Notes: generated by a model from the sequence alone, not told the origin. A stretch of DNA of 64,000 nt from DASPHG01 sp963748315 (GCA_963748315.1 CAVVIK010000006.1:868001-932000); one strand, 5' to 3'; numbered from the stretch's first letter, positions 9,003 to 18,611 are shown. Translations and numbers: made by a program.

Positions 9003-9419
9003 ATGAGCGATTTACGTCAACGCCGTGAGGCGATCGTGCGCGAGCACATGGAGTCGGAGAACCGGCACGAGTTCGATACGACGATCGAAACGTTCGAACA
9101 TCCGCGCTACGAGATCATCCCGACGGGTGATGTCTACGACGGCGAAGAGGAGGTCCGCGGGTACTTCGCCGAGTCCCGAAAGGCGTTCCCGGACCAGCGG
9201 AACGAGATCATCCAGCTGCACCACATGGACGACGGAGTCGCGGCGGAGTTCACGCTGAGGGGGACGCACGAGGGCGAGCTGCGCGGGATGCCGCCCACCG
9301 GCAAGGAGTTCGAATGCCGGATGCTCGCGCTGTTCCTGTTCGAGCCCGACTCCGATCGCATCGTCTGCGAGCGCGTCTACTTCGACAGGGCCACGATCCT
9401 CGAGCAGCTCGTTAGCTGA
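9003..9419 (+). CDS. SnoaL-like ester cyclase family protein (NTF2 fold)
   Basis: A 138-residue protein with the length and pattern of the SnoaL-like/ester cyclase branch of the NTF2-like fold: an N-terminal helix, the segment TIETFEHPRYEIIPTGDVYD, then GEEEVRGYFAESRKAFPD and a final beta sheet with GTHEGELRGMPPTGKEFECR. Family members form small alpha-beta barrels with a ligand pocket; some are polyketide cyclases, but most stand-alone ones have no known substrate. ATG 9003 is the first start after the divergent promoter gap. The end overlaps the convergent neighbour by 8 bases. No polyketide genes are nearby, so a specific cyclase role is not claimed. Confidence 0.8.
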   Translation: MSDLRQRREAIVREHMESENRHEFDTTIETFEHPRYEIIPTGDVYDGEEEVRGYFAESRKAFPDQRNEIIQLHHMDDGVAAEFTLRGTHEGELRGMPPTGKEFECRMLALFLFEPDSDRIVCERVYFDRATILEQLVS

Positions 9420-10101
9420 GCTCGGTCGCCTCGATCAGCCCGCGGGGGTTCCACGGGAACGGCCCTGTGGGGAACGAGAAGCGCACGAACCGGTGCGGCG
9501 GCTCGGCGGCGAAGTGGATCCGGAACGGCGGCAGGATCGCCTGGACGATCCGGTTGAGCGCGGTGCCGATGCCCTCGAACTGCGGCGCGGCGGTGACCCG
9601 CCAGGCCTCGATCGTGCCGGTGGGCAGCTCGATCCGCTCGCGCTTGTCCACGTGCAGCGCGATCTCCCACCACACGCTGTTCGCTAGCCACAGCGCGAAC
9701 GTGTGCCGCTCGCCCTTCTCGAACTCGAGCCCGCGCAGAGCCAGCGCACAGCCGAGCAGCGGCGTCACGTTCGACGGGTAGGCCAGCAGCTCGCCGCCCC
9801 AATGGAGCCCGCGCACATCGCGGAACCAGCCCTCCTCGACGCTCACCATCGTTTCGCCGTCGCGGCTCTCGGCGCGGTAGCTCTCCGCCCGCAGGGTCCC
9901 GTTCTTACGCCTGAAGCCGATTTCGACGGCCTGGTTGAAGTGCTCGAGGATGGTCGCGTCCAGCCGTGCGACGTAGGCCTCGTCGCGTGCCTCGATCGCG
10001 AGCGTGCCGACGCCCGATTCCTTGCCCGAGATCGTGCCGCGGAAGGTCGTTCGCTCGCCGTCCGGGATGTCCGGGTCGCGAAAAGCGGGGTCGAGCTGCA
10101 T
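9412..10101 (-). CDS. Conserved hypothetical protein, 229 residues
   Basis: I do not recognise a named family. The protein has no signal peptide or membrane helix. It is rich in beta-strand-like segments (GVGTLAIEARDEAYVARLDA, AYPSNVTPLLGCALALRGLE), contains two well-formed Trp/Phe-rich stretches (FALWLANSVWWEIALHVDK), and ends with FSFPTGPFPWNPRGL. This resembles DUF3108-like lipid- or polysaccharide-related beta proteins in style only. ATG 10101 was chosen because longer starts run into the divergent FMO gene; the two start codons are then 35 bases apart, suggesting a shared promoter region. It is convergent with the SnoaL-like gene. Confidence 0.6.
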   Translation of the reverse strand: MQLDPAFRDPDIPDGERTTFRGTISGKESGVGTLAIEARDEAYVARLDATILEHFNQAVEIGFRRKNGTLRAESYRAESRDGETMVSVEEGWFRDVRGLHWGGELLAYPSNVTPLLGCALALRGLEFEKGERHTFALWLANSVWWEIALHVDKRERIELPTGTIEAWRVTAAPQFEGIGTALNRIVQAILPPFRIHFAAEPPHRFVRFSFPTGPFPWNPRGLIEATELS

Positions 10102-10136
10102 CGCGGCGCAAAGTACCTGGGTTAGCGTTCCCGGCG

Positions 10137-11435
10137 GTGCGCCTCGCAATCGTCGGAGCAGGGCCCGCGGGACTGGCGACGCTGCGCGCGCTGACGGCGC
10201 GCGGCTTCGACGCGGTCGCGTTCGAGCGCCGGCCGTGCGTGGGCGGGGTGTGGGCGCTGCGCGACGACGAGCGCCCGACCGCGGCCTACCGCTCGCTTCA
10301 CCTGATCACGAGCCGCGACCGCACGGAGTACGCCGAGCTGCCGATGTCGGACGGGACTCCCGACTATCCGAGCCGTGATGCGGTGGGCCGCTACCTCGAG
10401 ACATATGCCGACCGGTTCGGGCTGATGGAGCGGATCCGACTGGGCGACGGGGTGGCGAGCGCGAGGCGCGCGGACGGCGGTTGGGACATCGAGCTCGAGT
10501 CGGGCGAACGCGAGCGGTTCGACATGCTGGTCGTCGCGAACGGCCACAACGAGGAGGCCAAGTGGCCCGACCCGCCTTACCCCGGCGAGTTCGAGGGCAG
10601 GCAGCTGCACGCGCTCGACTACGCGGAGGCGGACGACTTCCGCGGCCAGAACGTGCTCGTCGTCGGCATGGGAAACAGCGCGATGGACATTGCGACCGAC
10701 ATATCGCTGGTCGCCGACCGCACCTACCTGTCGGCGCGGCACGGCACGTGGGTGATCCCGAAGCGCCTGCTCGGCCAGCCCGCCGATCAGATCATCAAGC
10801 CGTGGGTGGCCGTTCACGTGCCGTGGCAGATCCGGCAGCCGCTGTCGCAGATGCTGTTGCGGCTGACCGTGGGGCCGCCCGAGCGCTACGGCCTGCCCGA
10901 GCCGAGCCGCGGCCTCTTCCAGGACCACCCGACCATCACCGACACGGTGCTTAGCCGGATCACCCACGGCGAGCTCACCCCGAAGCCCGGCATCTCGTCG
11001 CTCGCGCCGGGCGCGGTGACGTTCACCGACGGAACCGAGGAGCAGGTGGACGCGATCGTGTGGTGCACGGGCTACCGCGTCTCGATGCCGTTCCTCGACG
11101 ACGAGCTGACCGGGACGGACCCCAAGCAGCTACCGCTCTACAAGCGGATCTTCCACCTCGACTGCCCCAACCTGTTCTTCATCGGCCTGATGCAGTCGAC
11201 CGGGTCGGCATTCCCGATCGTCGAGCGCCAGGCGCAGATCCTCGCCGAGCACCTGGCGGGCGAATGGCACCTGCCGCCCGCGGCCGAGCAGCGGCGCGAC
11301 TGCGAGCGCAAGCACCGCTACGCGCTCGCACGCTGGGGCGAGCACGGCCGGCCGGCGATGCGCGTCGACTTCGACCGCTTCATGCACGAGCTGGGGCGCG
11401 AGCTCGAGCTTGGGCGCGCGCGGGCGGCGGCGTGA
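10137..11435 (+). CDS. Flavin-containing monooxygenase
   Basis: Class B flavoprotein monooxygenase of 432 residues that would use NADPH and FAD to oxygenate small N-, S- or carbonyl compounds. The FAD-binding GxGxxG is at the extreme N-terminus (LAIVGAGPAGLA). The family fingerprint FxGxxxHxxxY is present as FEGRQLHALDY near residue 155, and the NADPH-binding VGMGNSAMD follows near 178. A late WCTGYRVSMPFLD matches the FATGY-like motif. Start set at GTG 10137, which places the dinucleotide fold at residue 3; the longer frame upstream is antisense to the neighbour. Its TGA overlaps the GTG of the SDR gene as GTGA, so the two enzymes are probably co-translated. Substrate unknown. Confidence 0.9.
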   Translation: MRLAIVGAGPAGLATLRALTARGFDAVAFERRPCVGGVWALRDDERPTAAYRSLHLITSRDRTEYAELPMSDGTPDYPSRDAVGRYLETYADRFGLMERIRLGDGVASARRADGGWDIELESGERERFDMLVVANGHNEEAKWPDPPYPGEFEGRQLHALDYAEADDFRGQNVLVVGMGNSAMDIATDISLVADRTYLSARHGTWVIPKRLLGQPADQIIKPWVAVHVPWQIRQPLSQMLLRLTVGPPERYGLPEPSRGLFQDHPTITDTVLSRITHGELTPKPGISSLAPGAVTFTDGTEEQVDAIVWCTGYRVSMPFLDDELTGTDPKQLPLYKRIFHLDCPNLFFIGLMQSTGSAFPIVERQAQILAEHLAGEWHLPPAAEQRRDCERKHRYALARWGEHGRPAMRVDFDRFMHELGRELELGRARAAA

Positions 11436-12229
11436 GCGGCCGAGCGCTCGTCACGGGCGCGAGCGGCGCCTTCGGCACGGCGCTGCGCGCGGAGCTGAAG
11501 CAGCGCGGCTGGTCGGTCGCCGGGCTCGACCTGAAGCCCGACGGCGACGAGGTGATCGCTTGCGACGTGACGGACGACGACGCCGTCCCGGGAGCGGTCG
11601 CCGAGGCGGCACAGCGGCTCGGCGGGCTCGACGTGCTCGTCAACAACGCCGGCATCGGCGGACCGGCGAGCGCGGGTGCACCGCCCGACGAGCACGTGCG
11701 GCGGATGCTCGACGTCAACCTCCTGGGCGCATGGCGCGTCACGGCGGCGGCGATCGACCACCTGGTCGAGAGCCGGGGACGGGTCGTCCTCCTCGGCTCG
11801 CGAATGTCGTTCATCGGTCTGCCGCTCGGCGCTGCCTACGGCGTATCGAAGCGCGCGCTCACCGCCTACGCCGACGCGCTCCGTGCCGAGTATGGGACCC
11901 ACGTCGCGGTCACCTGCGTTCACCCGGCGTTCGTCCGCACGCCGATCCACGACCGCACCCGCGAGGCAGGCCTGCAGCTCGAGGGGTTCTCGACGGAGGA
12001 GCCGATCGAGCAGGTCGTCGCCACGATCGTCAAGGCGTGCGAGGCCGGCAATCCGGGCCGAGATGTCGCTGTGACGCGCGGGGGAGCGCTCCAGATGGGC
12101 GTGGCGCGCCACCTGCCCCGCGTGGTCGACCGGGTGGTCGCGCGCACGCTCGCGAAGCGGATCCGGGCGGGCGATCTCGACGGCGCGGACGTTGCGGCAG
12201 GACTCCGCGCGCGCCATCGCCGGCGCTGA
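11432..12229 (+). CDS. Short-chain dehydrogenase/reductase (SDR)
   Basis: Classical SDR of 265 residues using NAD(P)(H). It has the cofactor motif TGASGAFG (TGxxxGxG type) at residue 8, NNAG near residue 73, a Ser in LLGSRMSFIG and the catalytic YGVSK (YxxxK) near residue 137. Start is GTG 11432, which overlaps the stop of the monooxygenase gene by four bases. The pairing suggests the two enzymes act on the same compound, for example ketone oxygenation and alcohol/ketone interconversion; this is inferred from position only. The C-terminal 40 residues are Arg-rich. Intact. Confidence 0.9.
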   Translation: MSGRALVTGASGAFGTALRAELKQRGWSVAGLDLKPDGDEVIACDVTDDDAVPGAVAEAAQRLGGLDVLVNNAGIGGPASAGAPPDEHVRRMLDVNLLGAWRVTAAAIDHLVESRGRVVLLGSRMSFIGLPLGAAYGVSKRALTAYADALRAEYGTHVAVTCVHPAFVRTPIHDRTREAGLQLEGFSTEEPIEQVVATIVKACEAGNPGRDVAVTRGGALQMGVARHLPRVVDRVVARTLAKRIRAGDLDGADVAAGLRARHRRR

Positions 12230-12244
12230 TCTACCGTTACCGGA

Positions 12245-13498
12245 GTGACTCGCGTCCTCCCGCTCGCGCTCGCCTCTGTCCTGCTGCTCGTCTTCCCGGC
12301 CACGGCCGCCACCGGCAACCCCTGGCTCGACCAGCGGACCTTCATCAACATGGCCCACCAGGGCGGCGAGGACGAGTTCCCGTCGAACACGATGTACGCG
12401 TTCCACAAGGCGCTCGACGCCGGCGCTGACACGCTCGAGCTCGACGTCAACCGGACCGCAGACGACCAGTTCGTTGTGATGCACGACTGGACCGTGGACC
12501 GCACCACGAACGGCACCGGCTACACGACCGACATGACGGTCGCGCAGATCCAGGCGCTCGACGGCGCGTACAACTTCATTCCCGGCCGCAACGCGGTGCC
12601 GGACCAGCCCGAGTCCGAGTATCCGTTCCGCGGAGTCCGCACCGGCGGCAAGCCTCCGCCCGAGGGGTTCACCGCCGAGGACTTCCGCGTGCCGACGCTC
12701 GGCGAGGTGATGGCGGAGTTCCCGAACACGCCGATCAACATCGAGATCAAGGGCCAGGAGGACGATCCGGATGAGTTCCTGCGCAACGCGGAGCTGCTCG
12801 CGGACTTCCTGTCCGGCACAGAGCGACGGGACCTCATCGTCGTGTCCTTCAACCAGGAGGCGGTTAGTCGCTTCCATGAGCTCGCCCCGGAGATCGACAT
12901 CGCGCCCGGCCTCTCCGGGTTGGCGAACTATTTCCTCAACGGACAGCCGATGCCCGACGCCGACGCGGTCGTCGCGATCCAGGTGCCGACCCAGTACGAG
13001 GACCTCCAGGTGCTGACGCCCGAGCGTGTCGTGCAGGCTCACCGAGCCGGCTGGGCGGTGCACATCTGGCTGTCAGGGAACGAGGAGAACAAACGGGTCT
13101 ACAACGACCTGCTCGACCACTGCATCGACGGGATCATGCCCGCGCGTCCGACGGCGCTGGAGCAGGTGCTGCGCAAGCGCGACGTCGTCCGGCCGGACGG
13201 CGAGGGCACCGACCCGTGCAGCGCCGCCCCGAAGCGCGGAACGCTCACCGACGAGGGCGACGCCCGGATCTTGCTGCGCCGGCGCGGGCTCGAGCCCGTG
13301 ACCTACCGCGGCCGCGTCCAGCTGCGCAGCCGGAAGGGCAAGCCCCTCGGAAGCGAGCGCTTCCGGATGAAGAAGGGCAAGGACAAGGCGAAGGCGACCG
13401 TCGAGCTCGACGCGGACGTGCGGCGGGTCGTGGCGGTGGTGCGGACGAAGGGCGCGCGCGGCGAGCCCGTCCGCAAGCGGCTCAGGCTGCGGGACTGA
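12245..13498 (+). CDS. Secreted glycerophosphodiester phosphodiesterase with basic tail
   Basis: Exported GDPD-family enzyme that cleaves glycerophosphodiesters to sn-glycerol 3-phosphate and an alcohol. GTG 12245 starts a signal peptide ending at about residue 22 (FPATAATG). The TIM-barrel core shows the family N-motif MAHQGGEDEFPSNTMYAF, metal ligands in ELDVN, the catalytic His in VVMHDWTVDRTT, and INIEIKG for the third acidic strand. After about residue 325 comes a 90-residue tail rich in Arg and Lys (YRGRVQLRSRKGKPLGSERF and onward) that is not part of the usual catalytic domain. Similar basic tails occur on other exported proteins in this window. It follows the SDR gene by 15 bases and is convergent with the P450. 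Confidence 0.9.
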   Translation: MTRVLPLALASVLLLVFPATAATGNPWLDQRTFINMAHQGGEDEFPSNTMYAFHKALDAGADTLELDVNRTADDQFVVMHDWTVDRTTNGTGYTTDMTVAQIQALDGAYNFIPGRNAVPDQPESEYPFRGVRTGGKPPPEGFTAEDFRVPTLGEVMAEFPNTPINIEIKGQEDDPDEFLRNAELLADFLSGTERRDLIVVSFNQEAVSRFHELAPEIDIAPGLSGLANYFLNGQPMPDADAVVAIQVPTQYEDLQVLTPERVVQAHRAGWAVHIWLSGNEENKRVYNDLLDHCIDGIMPARPTALEQVLRKRDVVRPDGEGTDPCSAAPKRGTLTDEGDARILLRRRGLEPVTYRGRVQLRSRKGKPLGSERFRMKKGKDKAKATVELDADVRRVVAVVRTKGARGEPVRKRLRLRD

Positions 13499-14709
13499 AC
13501 CTGATCGGCAGCTCGTGCAGCCCGTGCACGCCGAGCGGCGTGTCGTAGACGGGCTCGCCCGCTAGCTCCAGCTTCTCCATCCGCGGCGCGAGAAACGCGA
13601 ACGCCTCCTGCAGCTCGGCGCGGGCGAGGTTCGCGCCCAGGCAGAAGTGCGGACCGGCGCCGAAGGTGAGCGGCTTCGCCCGGCCGCGGTCGGCGCTGAT
13701 GTCGAAGTCCTCGGGAGCGCCGTAGGTCTCCGGATCGTGGTTCGCGGTCAGCGCGCACGCCAAGACCACCGTGTTCGTGGGGAACTCGATGCCGCGGTAC
13801 TCGACGTCCTCGAGCGTGATTCGCGCCGTCAGCGCCGTGATCGGCTCGTAGCGGAGCACCTCGTCGGCGGCGGCGGCCGCGAGCTCATCGGGGTTCTCCC
13901 GAAGGCGCTCCCACTGATCCGGGTTCTCCGCGAACAGCCGAATGCCGTGAGCGAGCTGGGCCTGGGTCGTGTCGACGCCCCCGACCAGTACGGCGCTGAC
14001 GAGGTGGCCCATCTCCTCCTCGGTCAGCGTGTCGCCGTCCTCCTCGGCCTGGATGAGGTAGGTGATCAGGTCATCCTTCGGATCGCCCTTGCGCTTCTGG
14101 ATCAGGTCGGCCACGTAGTCGACGAACTCGGTCGACGCCTGCTCGAGGGTGGGCAGCATCGTGGCGATCGCAACCGGGTCGAACTGCTTCTGGATCAGGT
14201 TCGCCCAGTGCCCGAGCTGCGGCGCGTCCTCGAGCGGCGATCCCATCACGCCCGCGATCATTCGCGCCGGGTAGGGCTTCGCGAAGGCGTCCACGAACTC
14301 GCACTCGCCGTCGCCCGAGACCGCGTCCCACATCTTCTCGAGCTCCTGCCGCATCAACGGCCGCAGCTTGTCCGCCTCCTTCGGCGTGAACGCGTGCTGC
14401 ACGAGCTTCCGCTGCCGGCGGTGGTCGTCGCCGCGGAGGTCGAGCAGGTTGCCTTTCATCCGGTCCCACATCGGGCCCTCGGTGACGCCCTGGACCTCGA
14501 GCATCAGGATGCCGGGGAAGTTGGCCTGCTTCGTGCGCATGAAGAACTCGACCGCCTCGTGGTCGAGCACGATCCAGCCCGACCGGGTCGGCGCGCGCGA
14601 TCCACGACTGCTCCGCCAGCCCCAGCATCACCTCGTGGAAGCGGGGGCCGGTGATCGTCTCGTCGGTGTAGTCCCACTTGGGGACGTCGAGCTCTGCCAG
14701 CGGCGGCAT
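13482..14709 (-). CDS. Cytochrome P450 (one frameshift)
   Basis: Heme-thiolate monooxygenase of bacterial soluble type, about 409 residues when restored. The heme-binding loop is FGAGPHFCLGANLARAEL with its Cys ligand. The K-helix ExxR is EVLR, and the I-helix is VGGVDTTQAQL, where the usual AGxDTT has Val-Asp-Thr-Thr. The N-terminus starts at ATG 14709 (PPLAELDVPKWDYTDE). The frame breaks at about 14579, where one extra base in a C run (G on the coding strand) separates ARADPVG from WIVLDHEAVEF; removal restores a continuous protein. As written, only a shorter form from GTG 14570 is open. It overlaps the 3' end of the phosphodiesterase gene by 17 bases and is divergent from the MarR gene. 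Substrate unknown. Confidence 0.88.
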
Positions 14710-14740
14710 GGCCGGGAACTATGACCGCTCAAGATACTTT

Positions 14741-14766
14741 GCTAAGCTAACTAGCGATGCTAACTA
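14741..14766. promoter_or_regulatory. GCTAA repeats at the MarR start; candidate operator and leaderless promoter
   Basis: The motif GCTAA occurs at 14741, 14746 and 14759, and its longer form GCTAACTA at 14746 and 14759. The last copy overlaps the ATG (14757). A -10-like TAAGCT at 14743-14748 sits eight bases before the ATG with no Shine-Dalgarno sequence. AT-rich repeats over a MarR-family promoter fit autorepression, and the site also faces the divergent P450 promoter. Direct rather than inverted repeats make the operator call tentative. Confidence 0.35.
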
Positions 14767-15197
14767 AAGCACCGGATGCGCAGGAGCTTCCCGCACGGCT
14801 GCGGCTCGCCATCGCTCGGATGGCGCGACGCATGCGACAAGAGGCAGGGGACGAGCTGAGCCCGTCGATGATGGCGGCGCTCGCGACGATCGAGAGGCAC
14901 GGCCCGCTCACGCCCAGCGAGCTCGCCGAGCTCGAGCGGATCAAGCGCCCGACGGCGACACGGGTGCTGAACCGGCTCGAGGAGGAAGGGCTGATCGACC
15001 GCGCCGCGGATCCGAGCGACGGGCGCAGCGCGGTGATCTGCGTGACGAAGTCGGGCTCCACCCTCCTGAAGAAGCTGCGCTCGCGCAAGAACGCCTACCT
15101 CGCCAGGCGCCTGCGTGAGCTGCCGGACGATGACGTGGCCGCGCTCGAGCGCGCCGCGGAGGTGCTGGAGCGCCTCCTGGACGGCGAGCGCCGGTGA
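14757..15197 (+). CDS. MarR-family transcriptional regulator
   Basis: Winged-helix regulator of 146 residues. The core shows the MarR pattern: helices with ARMARRMRQEA, the recognition region LTPSELAELERIKRPTATR, the wing RAADPSDGRSAVICVTKSG, and a C-terminal dimerisation helix. Regulators of this family usually repress a neighbouring exporter or degradative gene and release DNA on binding a small molecule. Its TGA overlaps the GTG of the MFS gene as GTGA, and the P450 lies divergently, so either or both are likely targets. Start at ATG 14757, which lies within a set of GCTAA repeats. Confidence 0.9.
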   Translation: MLTKAPDAQELPARLRLAIARMARRMRQEAGDELSPSMMAALATIERHGPLTPSELAELERIKRPTATRVLNRLEEEGLIDRAADPSDGRSAVICVTKSGSTLLKKLRSRKNAYLARRLRELPDDDVAALERAAEVLERLLDGERR

Positions 15198-16489
15198 CAG
15201 CTGCGCTGCGCCGCTCCGTCAGCTCCCTGAGCGTCCCCAACTACCGGCGGTACTTCGCCGGACAGGTCGTGTCCGTAAGCGGCAACTGGATGCAGATCGT
15301 CGCCGAGGTATGGCTGATCCTCCAGCTCACGGGCAGCGGGTCGGCCGTCGGTCTCGTCGCCGCGCTGCAGTTCGCGCCGATCCTGCTGTTCGGCGCGTTC
15401 GGCGGGATGCTCGCCGACCGCGTGCCGAAGCACAAGCTCCTGCAGCTGACGCAGGCCGCGATGGCCGTGCCCGCGCTTGCGCTCTTCGCGCTCTACGCCA
15501 CGGGGGCCGTCGAACCATGGATGGTCTTCGTGCTCGTCTTCCTCCGCGGCTCGGTCAACTCGATCGACAACCCGACGCGGCAGAGCTTTGCGATCGAGAT
15601 GGTCGGGCCCGATCGCGTCGTGAACGCGGTCAGCCTCAACAGCGTGATCATCCATGCGGCACGAATCGCGGGGCCGGCGGTCGCCGGCGTCGTGATCTCG
15701 CTGTGGGGCGTCGGGCCGTGTTTCGTGATCAACGCGGTCTCGTTCCTGGCCATGATCGCCGCGCTGCGGGCAATGGACCCGGACGAGCTCCAGAGCCCGC
15801 CCCTCGTCCCGCGCGAGCGCGGGGCGCTGCGCGCTGCGCTCCGATACGTGCGCGCGACGCCCGCCCTGCGTGTGCCGCTCCTGATGATGGCCCTGGTCGG
15901 CACGCTCAGCTTCAACTTCCTCGTCATCCTGCCGCTGCTCGCCCGCTTCAGCTTCGATGCGCCCGCGTCCGGCTACGCATCGCTGATGAGCGCCATGGGT
16001 ATCGGCTCGGTGATCGGTGCGCTTGCCGTCGGCGCGCGCGGCCGGGTGAGCGACCGCCTGCTCGTCCTCTCGTCGGCGCTCTTCGGCGTGCTGATCCTCG
16101 CTGTCGCAGTCGCGCCCACGATCGAGCTCGCCGCGTTGGCGCTGGTGCCGCTGGGCGCAGCGAGCGTGACCTTCGCAGCGGGCGTCAATTCGGCGCTTCA
16201 GCTGGCGGTCAGCCCGGAGATGCGCGGCCGTGTGATGGCGCTCTACTCGATGGTCTTCCTGGGGTCGACGCCGATCGGCGGACCGCTGTCCGGCTGGCTT
16301 GCGGAGACGTGGTCACCGCGGGTGGCGCTCCTGGTCGGCGCCGCCGCGGCGCTTGTCGCGGCGCTTGGTGCACGCGCCGCGTTCGCGCGAGAACAGCCTA
16401 TTGTGGCCGTGCATGCGAGTTGCGATAGCGGGAGGTCACGGAAAAATCGGGCGCCGGCTCGCGCGGCTCTTGCGCGAGCGCGGCGATGA
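15194..16489 (+). CDS. MFS exporter (EntS-like)
   Basis: Major facilitator superfamily transporter of 431 residues with about 11 or 12 hydrophobic segments. The N-terminal signature NYRRYFAGQVVSVSGNWMQ and the following WLILQLTGSGSAVGLV resemble the EntS/MFS_3 group of drug or siderophore exporters. The loop GGMLADRVPKHKLL matches the A-loop motif between helices 2 and 3. GTG 15194 overlaps the MarR stop, so it is the probable regulated gene. The last 30 residues are Arg/Ala-rich and overlap the following gene by 77 bases. The natural end may be near 16400, with a base error extending the frame. Confidence 0.88.
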   Translation: MTAALRRSVSSLSVPNYRRYFAGQVVSVSGNWMQIVAEVWLILQLTGSGSAVGLVAALQFAPILLFGAFGGMLADRVPKHKLLQLTQAAMAVPALALFALYATGAVEPWMVFVLVFLRGSVNSIDNPTRQSFAIEMVGPDRVVNAVSLNSVIIHAARIAGPAVAGVVISLWGVGPCFVINAVSFLAMIAALRAMDPDELQSPPLVPRERGALRAALRYVRATPALRVPLLMMALVGTLSFNFLVILPLLARFSFDAPASGYASLMSAMGIGSVIGALAVGARGRVSDRLLVLSSALFGVLILAVAVAPTIELAALALVPLGAASVTFAAGVNSALQLAVSPEMRGRVMALYSMVFLGSTPIGGPLSGWLAETWSPRVALLVGAAAALVAALGARAAFAREQPIVAVHASCDSGRSRKNRAPARAALARARR

Positions 16490-17061
16490 GCCCACGCTGC
16501 TGATCCGCGACCCCAGCCAGACGGCTGAGCTCGAGGCGGAAGGCGAACCGGTCGTGGTCGACCTCGAATCGGCCGACGAGACCGAAGTGGCCGCAGCGGT
16601 TGCGGGTGCTGACGCCGTCGTGTTTGCGGCCGGTGCCGGCCCCGGCAGCGGCTCGGAGCGCAAGCTGACGATGGACTACGGCGGCGCCGCCAAGTTGATC
16701 GCCGCGGCGGAGGCGAACGGCATCTCCCGGTACGTGATGGTGAGCGCGCAGAACGCCGACCCGGACGCCGAAGGCGATGACACCTTCGCGGTCTATCTCC
16801 GCGCGAAGGGGAAGGCCGACGAGGAGCTGCGAACGAGCGGCCTCGACCACACGATCGTGCGGCCGACCGGCTTGACGGACGAGCCCGGGACGGGAACCGT
16901 CGAGATCGCCGAACAGGTGCAGCGCTGGCCAGATCAGTCGCGACGACGTTGCAAGCGTCCTACTGGCGGTTCTGCACGAGCCGGCGACGGTCGGCAAGAC
17001 GTTCGAGCTCGGCCCGGGCGACGTACCGATCGAGGAGGCAGTCGCGCAGCTCAGGCGATGA
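16413..17061 (+). CDS. NAD(P)H-binding NmrA/SDR_a5-like protein (one frameshift)
   Basis: Atypical SDR of about 215 residues related to NmrA-like and YwnB/flavin-reductase-like proteins. It begins MRVAIAGGHGKIGRRLARLL, a GxxGxxG dinucleotide motif, and contains the typical VMVSAQNAD and IVRPTGLTDEPGTG segments. An extra T near 16926 (CGCTGGCC) breaks the frame. Removing it yields QISRDDVASVLLAVLHEPAT and the usual TFELGPGDVPIEEAVAQL ending at TGA 17059-17061. Without correction the frame wanders to 17105. The start overlaps the MFS tail, and the end overlaps the convergent msrA gene by 11 bases. Cofactor-binding is clear; substrate unknown. Confidence 0.8.
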
Positions 17062-17696
17062 GGCTGACCGGACAGGTCACACCGGTGCTGCCCAGCCCGC
17101 AGTAGCCGTTCGGGTTCTTCGCGAGGTACTGCTGGTGGTAGTCCTCGGCGTAGTAGAACGGGCCGGCCTCTGCGATCTCGGTCGTGATCTCGCCGTGGCC
17201 GGCCTCGCTTAGCCGCTCCTGGTACATGGTGCGCGAAGCCTCGGCGTGCCCGCGCTGCTCCTCCGAGTTCCAGTAGATCGCCGAGCGGTACTGGGTGCCG
17301 ATGTCGTTCGCCTGGCGCATGCCCTGGGTCGGGTCGTGTCCCTCCCAGAAGATCTGGAGCATCTGCTCGTACGACGTCTTCTCGGGGTCGTACGCCACGA
17401 GCACGGCCTCGGCATGGCCGGTCGAGCCCGAGCAGACCTCGTCGTAGAGCGGGTTCGGCGTGAAGCCGCCGGCGTAGCCGACGGCGGTCGTGTACACGCC
17501 CTCGGCCTGCCAGAACATCTGCTCGGCGCCCCAGAAGCAGCCCATGGCGAATACGGCCGTCTCGATCCCCTCGGGGAACGGCGGCTCGAGCGGCGTGCCG
17601 AGCACGTAGTGGCGATCGGGCACCGGGATCGGCTCCGACCGGCCCGGCGAGCGCGCGCTCCGGGTCGATCATCTTCGTCTTCTCGCGGAACAGCAT
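17051..17696 (-). CDS. msrA: Peptide methionine sulfoxide reductase MsrA (one frameshift)
   Basis: Repairs methionine-(S)-sulfoxide in proteins with thioredoxin as reductant. The catalytic motif GCFWGAE is present (MGCFWGAEQMFW). Also present are GYAGG, the resolving-Cys region NGYCGLGSTGVTC and the typical PFYYAEDYHQQYL. The natural N-terminus, MLFREKTKMIDPERALAG from ATG 17696, is in another frame. One extra C near 17643 separates it from RSEPIPVPDRHYVLGTP. As written, only the form from 17623 is open, which still contains all catalytic residues. About 214 residues restored, the usual size of the long MsrA type. Stand-alone gene, divergent from the metalloprotease. Confidence 0.92.
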
Positions 17697-17734
17697 CTGT
17701 ATGGACAGTAGCGCCAGGGGGTACGAGCGTTTCA

Positions 17735-18611
17735 GTGCGTTGGAAACGAGGACGCTCGAGCCGGGACGTGATCGACCGCCGCGGGGCCCGTGGGGGTGGC
17801 GTCGGCTTGCCCGCCGCGGGGCTCGGGGGCCTCGGCGGCATCGGGGTCGTCGTCTTCCTCCTGATCCAGCTGATCGGCGGGGGTGGTGCCAGCGGGTTCT
17901 CCGTGGACGATCCGTTCGGGGCGGCGATCAGTTCCCCGGAGTACGCCGAGATCCCGCCGGAACAGGATCCCGACCGTGACCTGAAGGACTTCAGCGCCTA
18001 CGTGTTCGACAACGTCCAGCGCACCTGGGAGGACACGTTCGAACAAAACGGCGAGCGGTACGAGCACGCGAAGCTCGTACTGTTCAGCGGCGGCGTCTCG
18101 ACCGGCTGCGGCAACGCGTCGTCCGCCGTCGGCCCGTTCTACTGTCCGGCTGACCAGCGCGTCTATCTGGACCTCAGCTTCTACCGCGAGATGCAGAGCG
18201 AGCTGGGCGCGAACGGCGACTTCGCATGGGCGTACGTGATCGCGCACGAGGTGGGCCACCACGTGCAGCGGCTGCTCGGCACCTCAGGCGAGGTGCACCG
18301 GCTCGAGCAGCAGGAGCCGGGCGACGCGAACGAGCTGTCGGTGCGGCTCGAGCTGCAGGCGGACTGCTACGCCGGCGTCTGGAGCCACTCGGTCCGCGCG
18401 GCGGGTGACCTGGAGCAGGGGGACATCGAGGAGGCGCTCGGCGCGGCTGAGGCCGTCGGTGACGACCGCCTCCAGCGTCAGGCGACCGGAACCGTGAACC
18501 CGGACAGCTTTACGCACGGCACCTCGGAGCAGCGCGCGAGCTGGTTCTCGAACGGGCGACGGCGCCGGAGAGCCGGCCGCGTGCGACACGTTCTCGGCCG
18601 ACGACGTCTAG
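17735..18611 (+). CDS. YpfJ-type neutral zinc metallopeptidase, membrane anchored (one frameshift)
   Basis: Member of the putative neutral zinc metallopeptidase family (YpfJ, Zn_peptidase). GTG 17735 starts the family N-terminus VRWKRGRSSRDVIDRRG, then a Gly-rich membrane span (GIGVVVFLLIQLIGG). The extracytoplasmic domain carries the zinc site HEVGHH (HExxH) near residue 170 and the downstream acidic ligand region ELQADCYAGVWSH. The C-terminus is broken by an extra A near 18550. Removing it gives WFSTGDGAGEPAACDTF, with the conserved Cys, ending at TAG 18609-18611; uncorrected reading runs to 18625. Family substrate unknown. It is tail to tail with the GH31 gene, with no spacer. Confidence 0.88.
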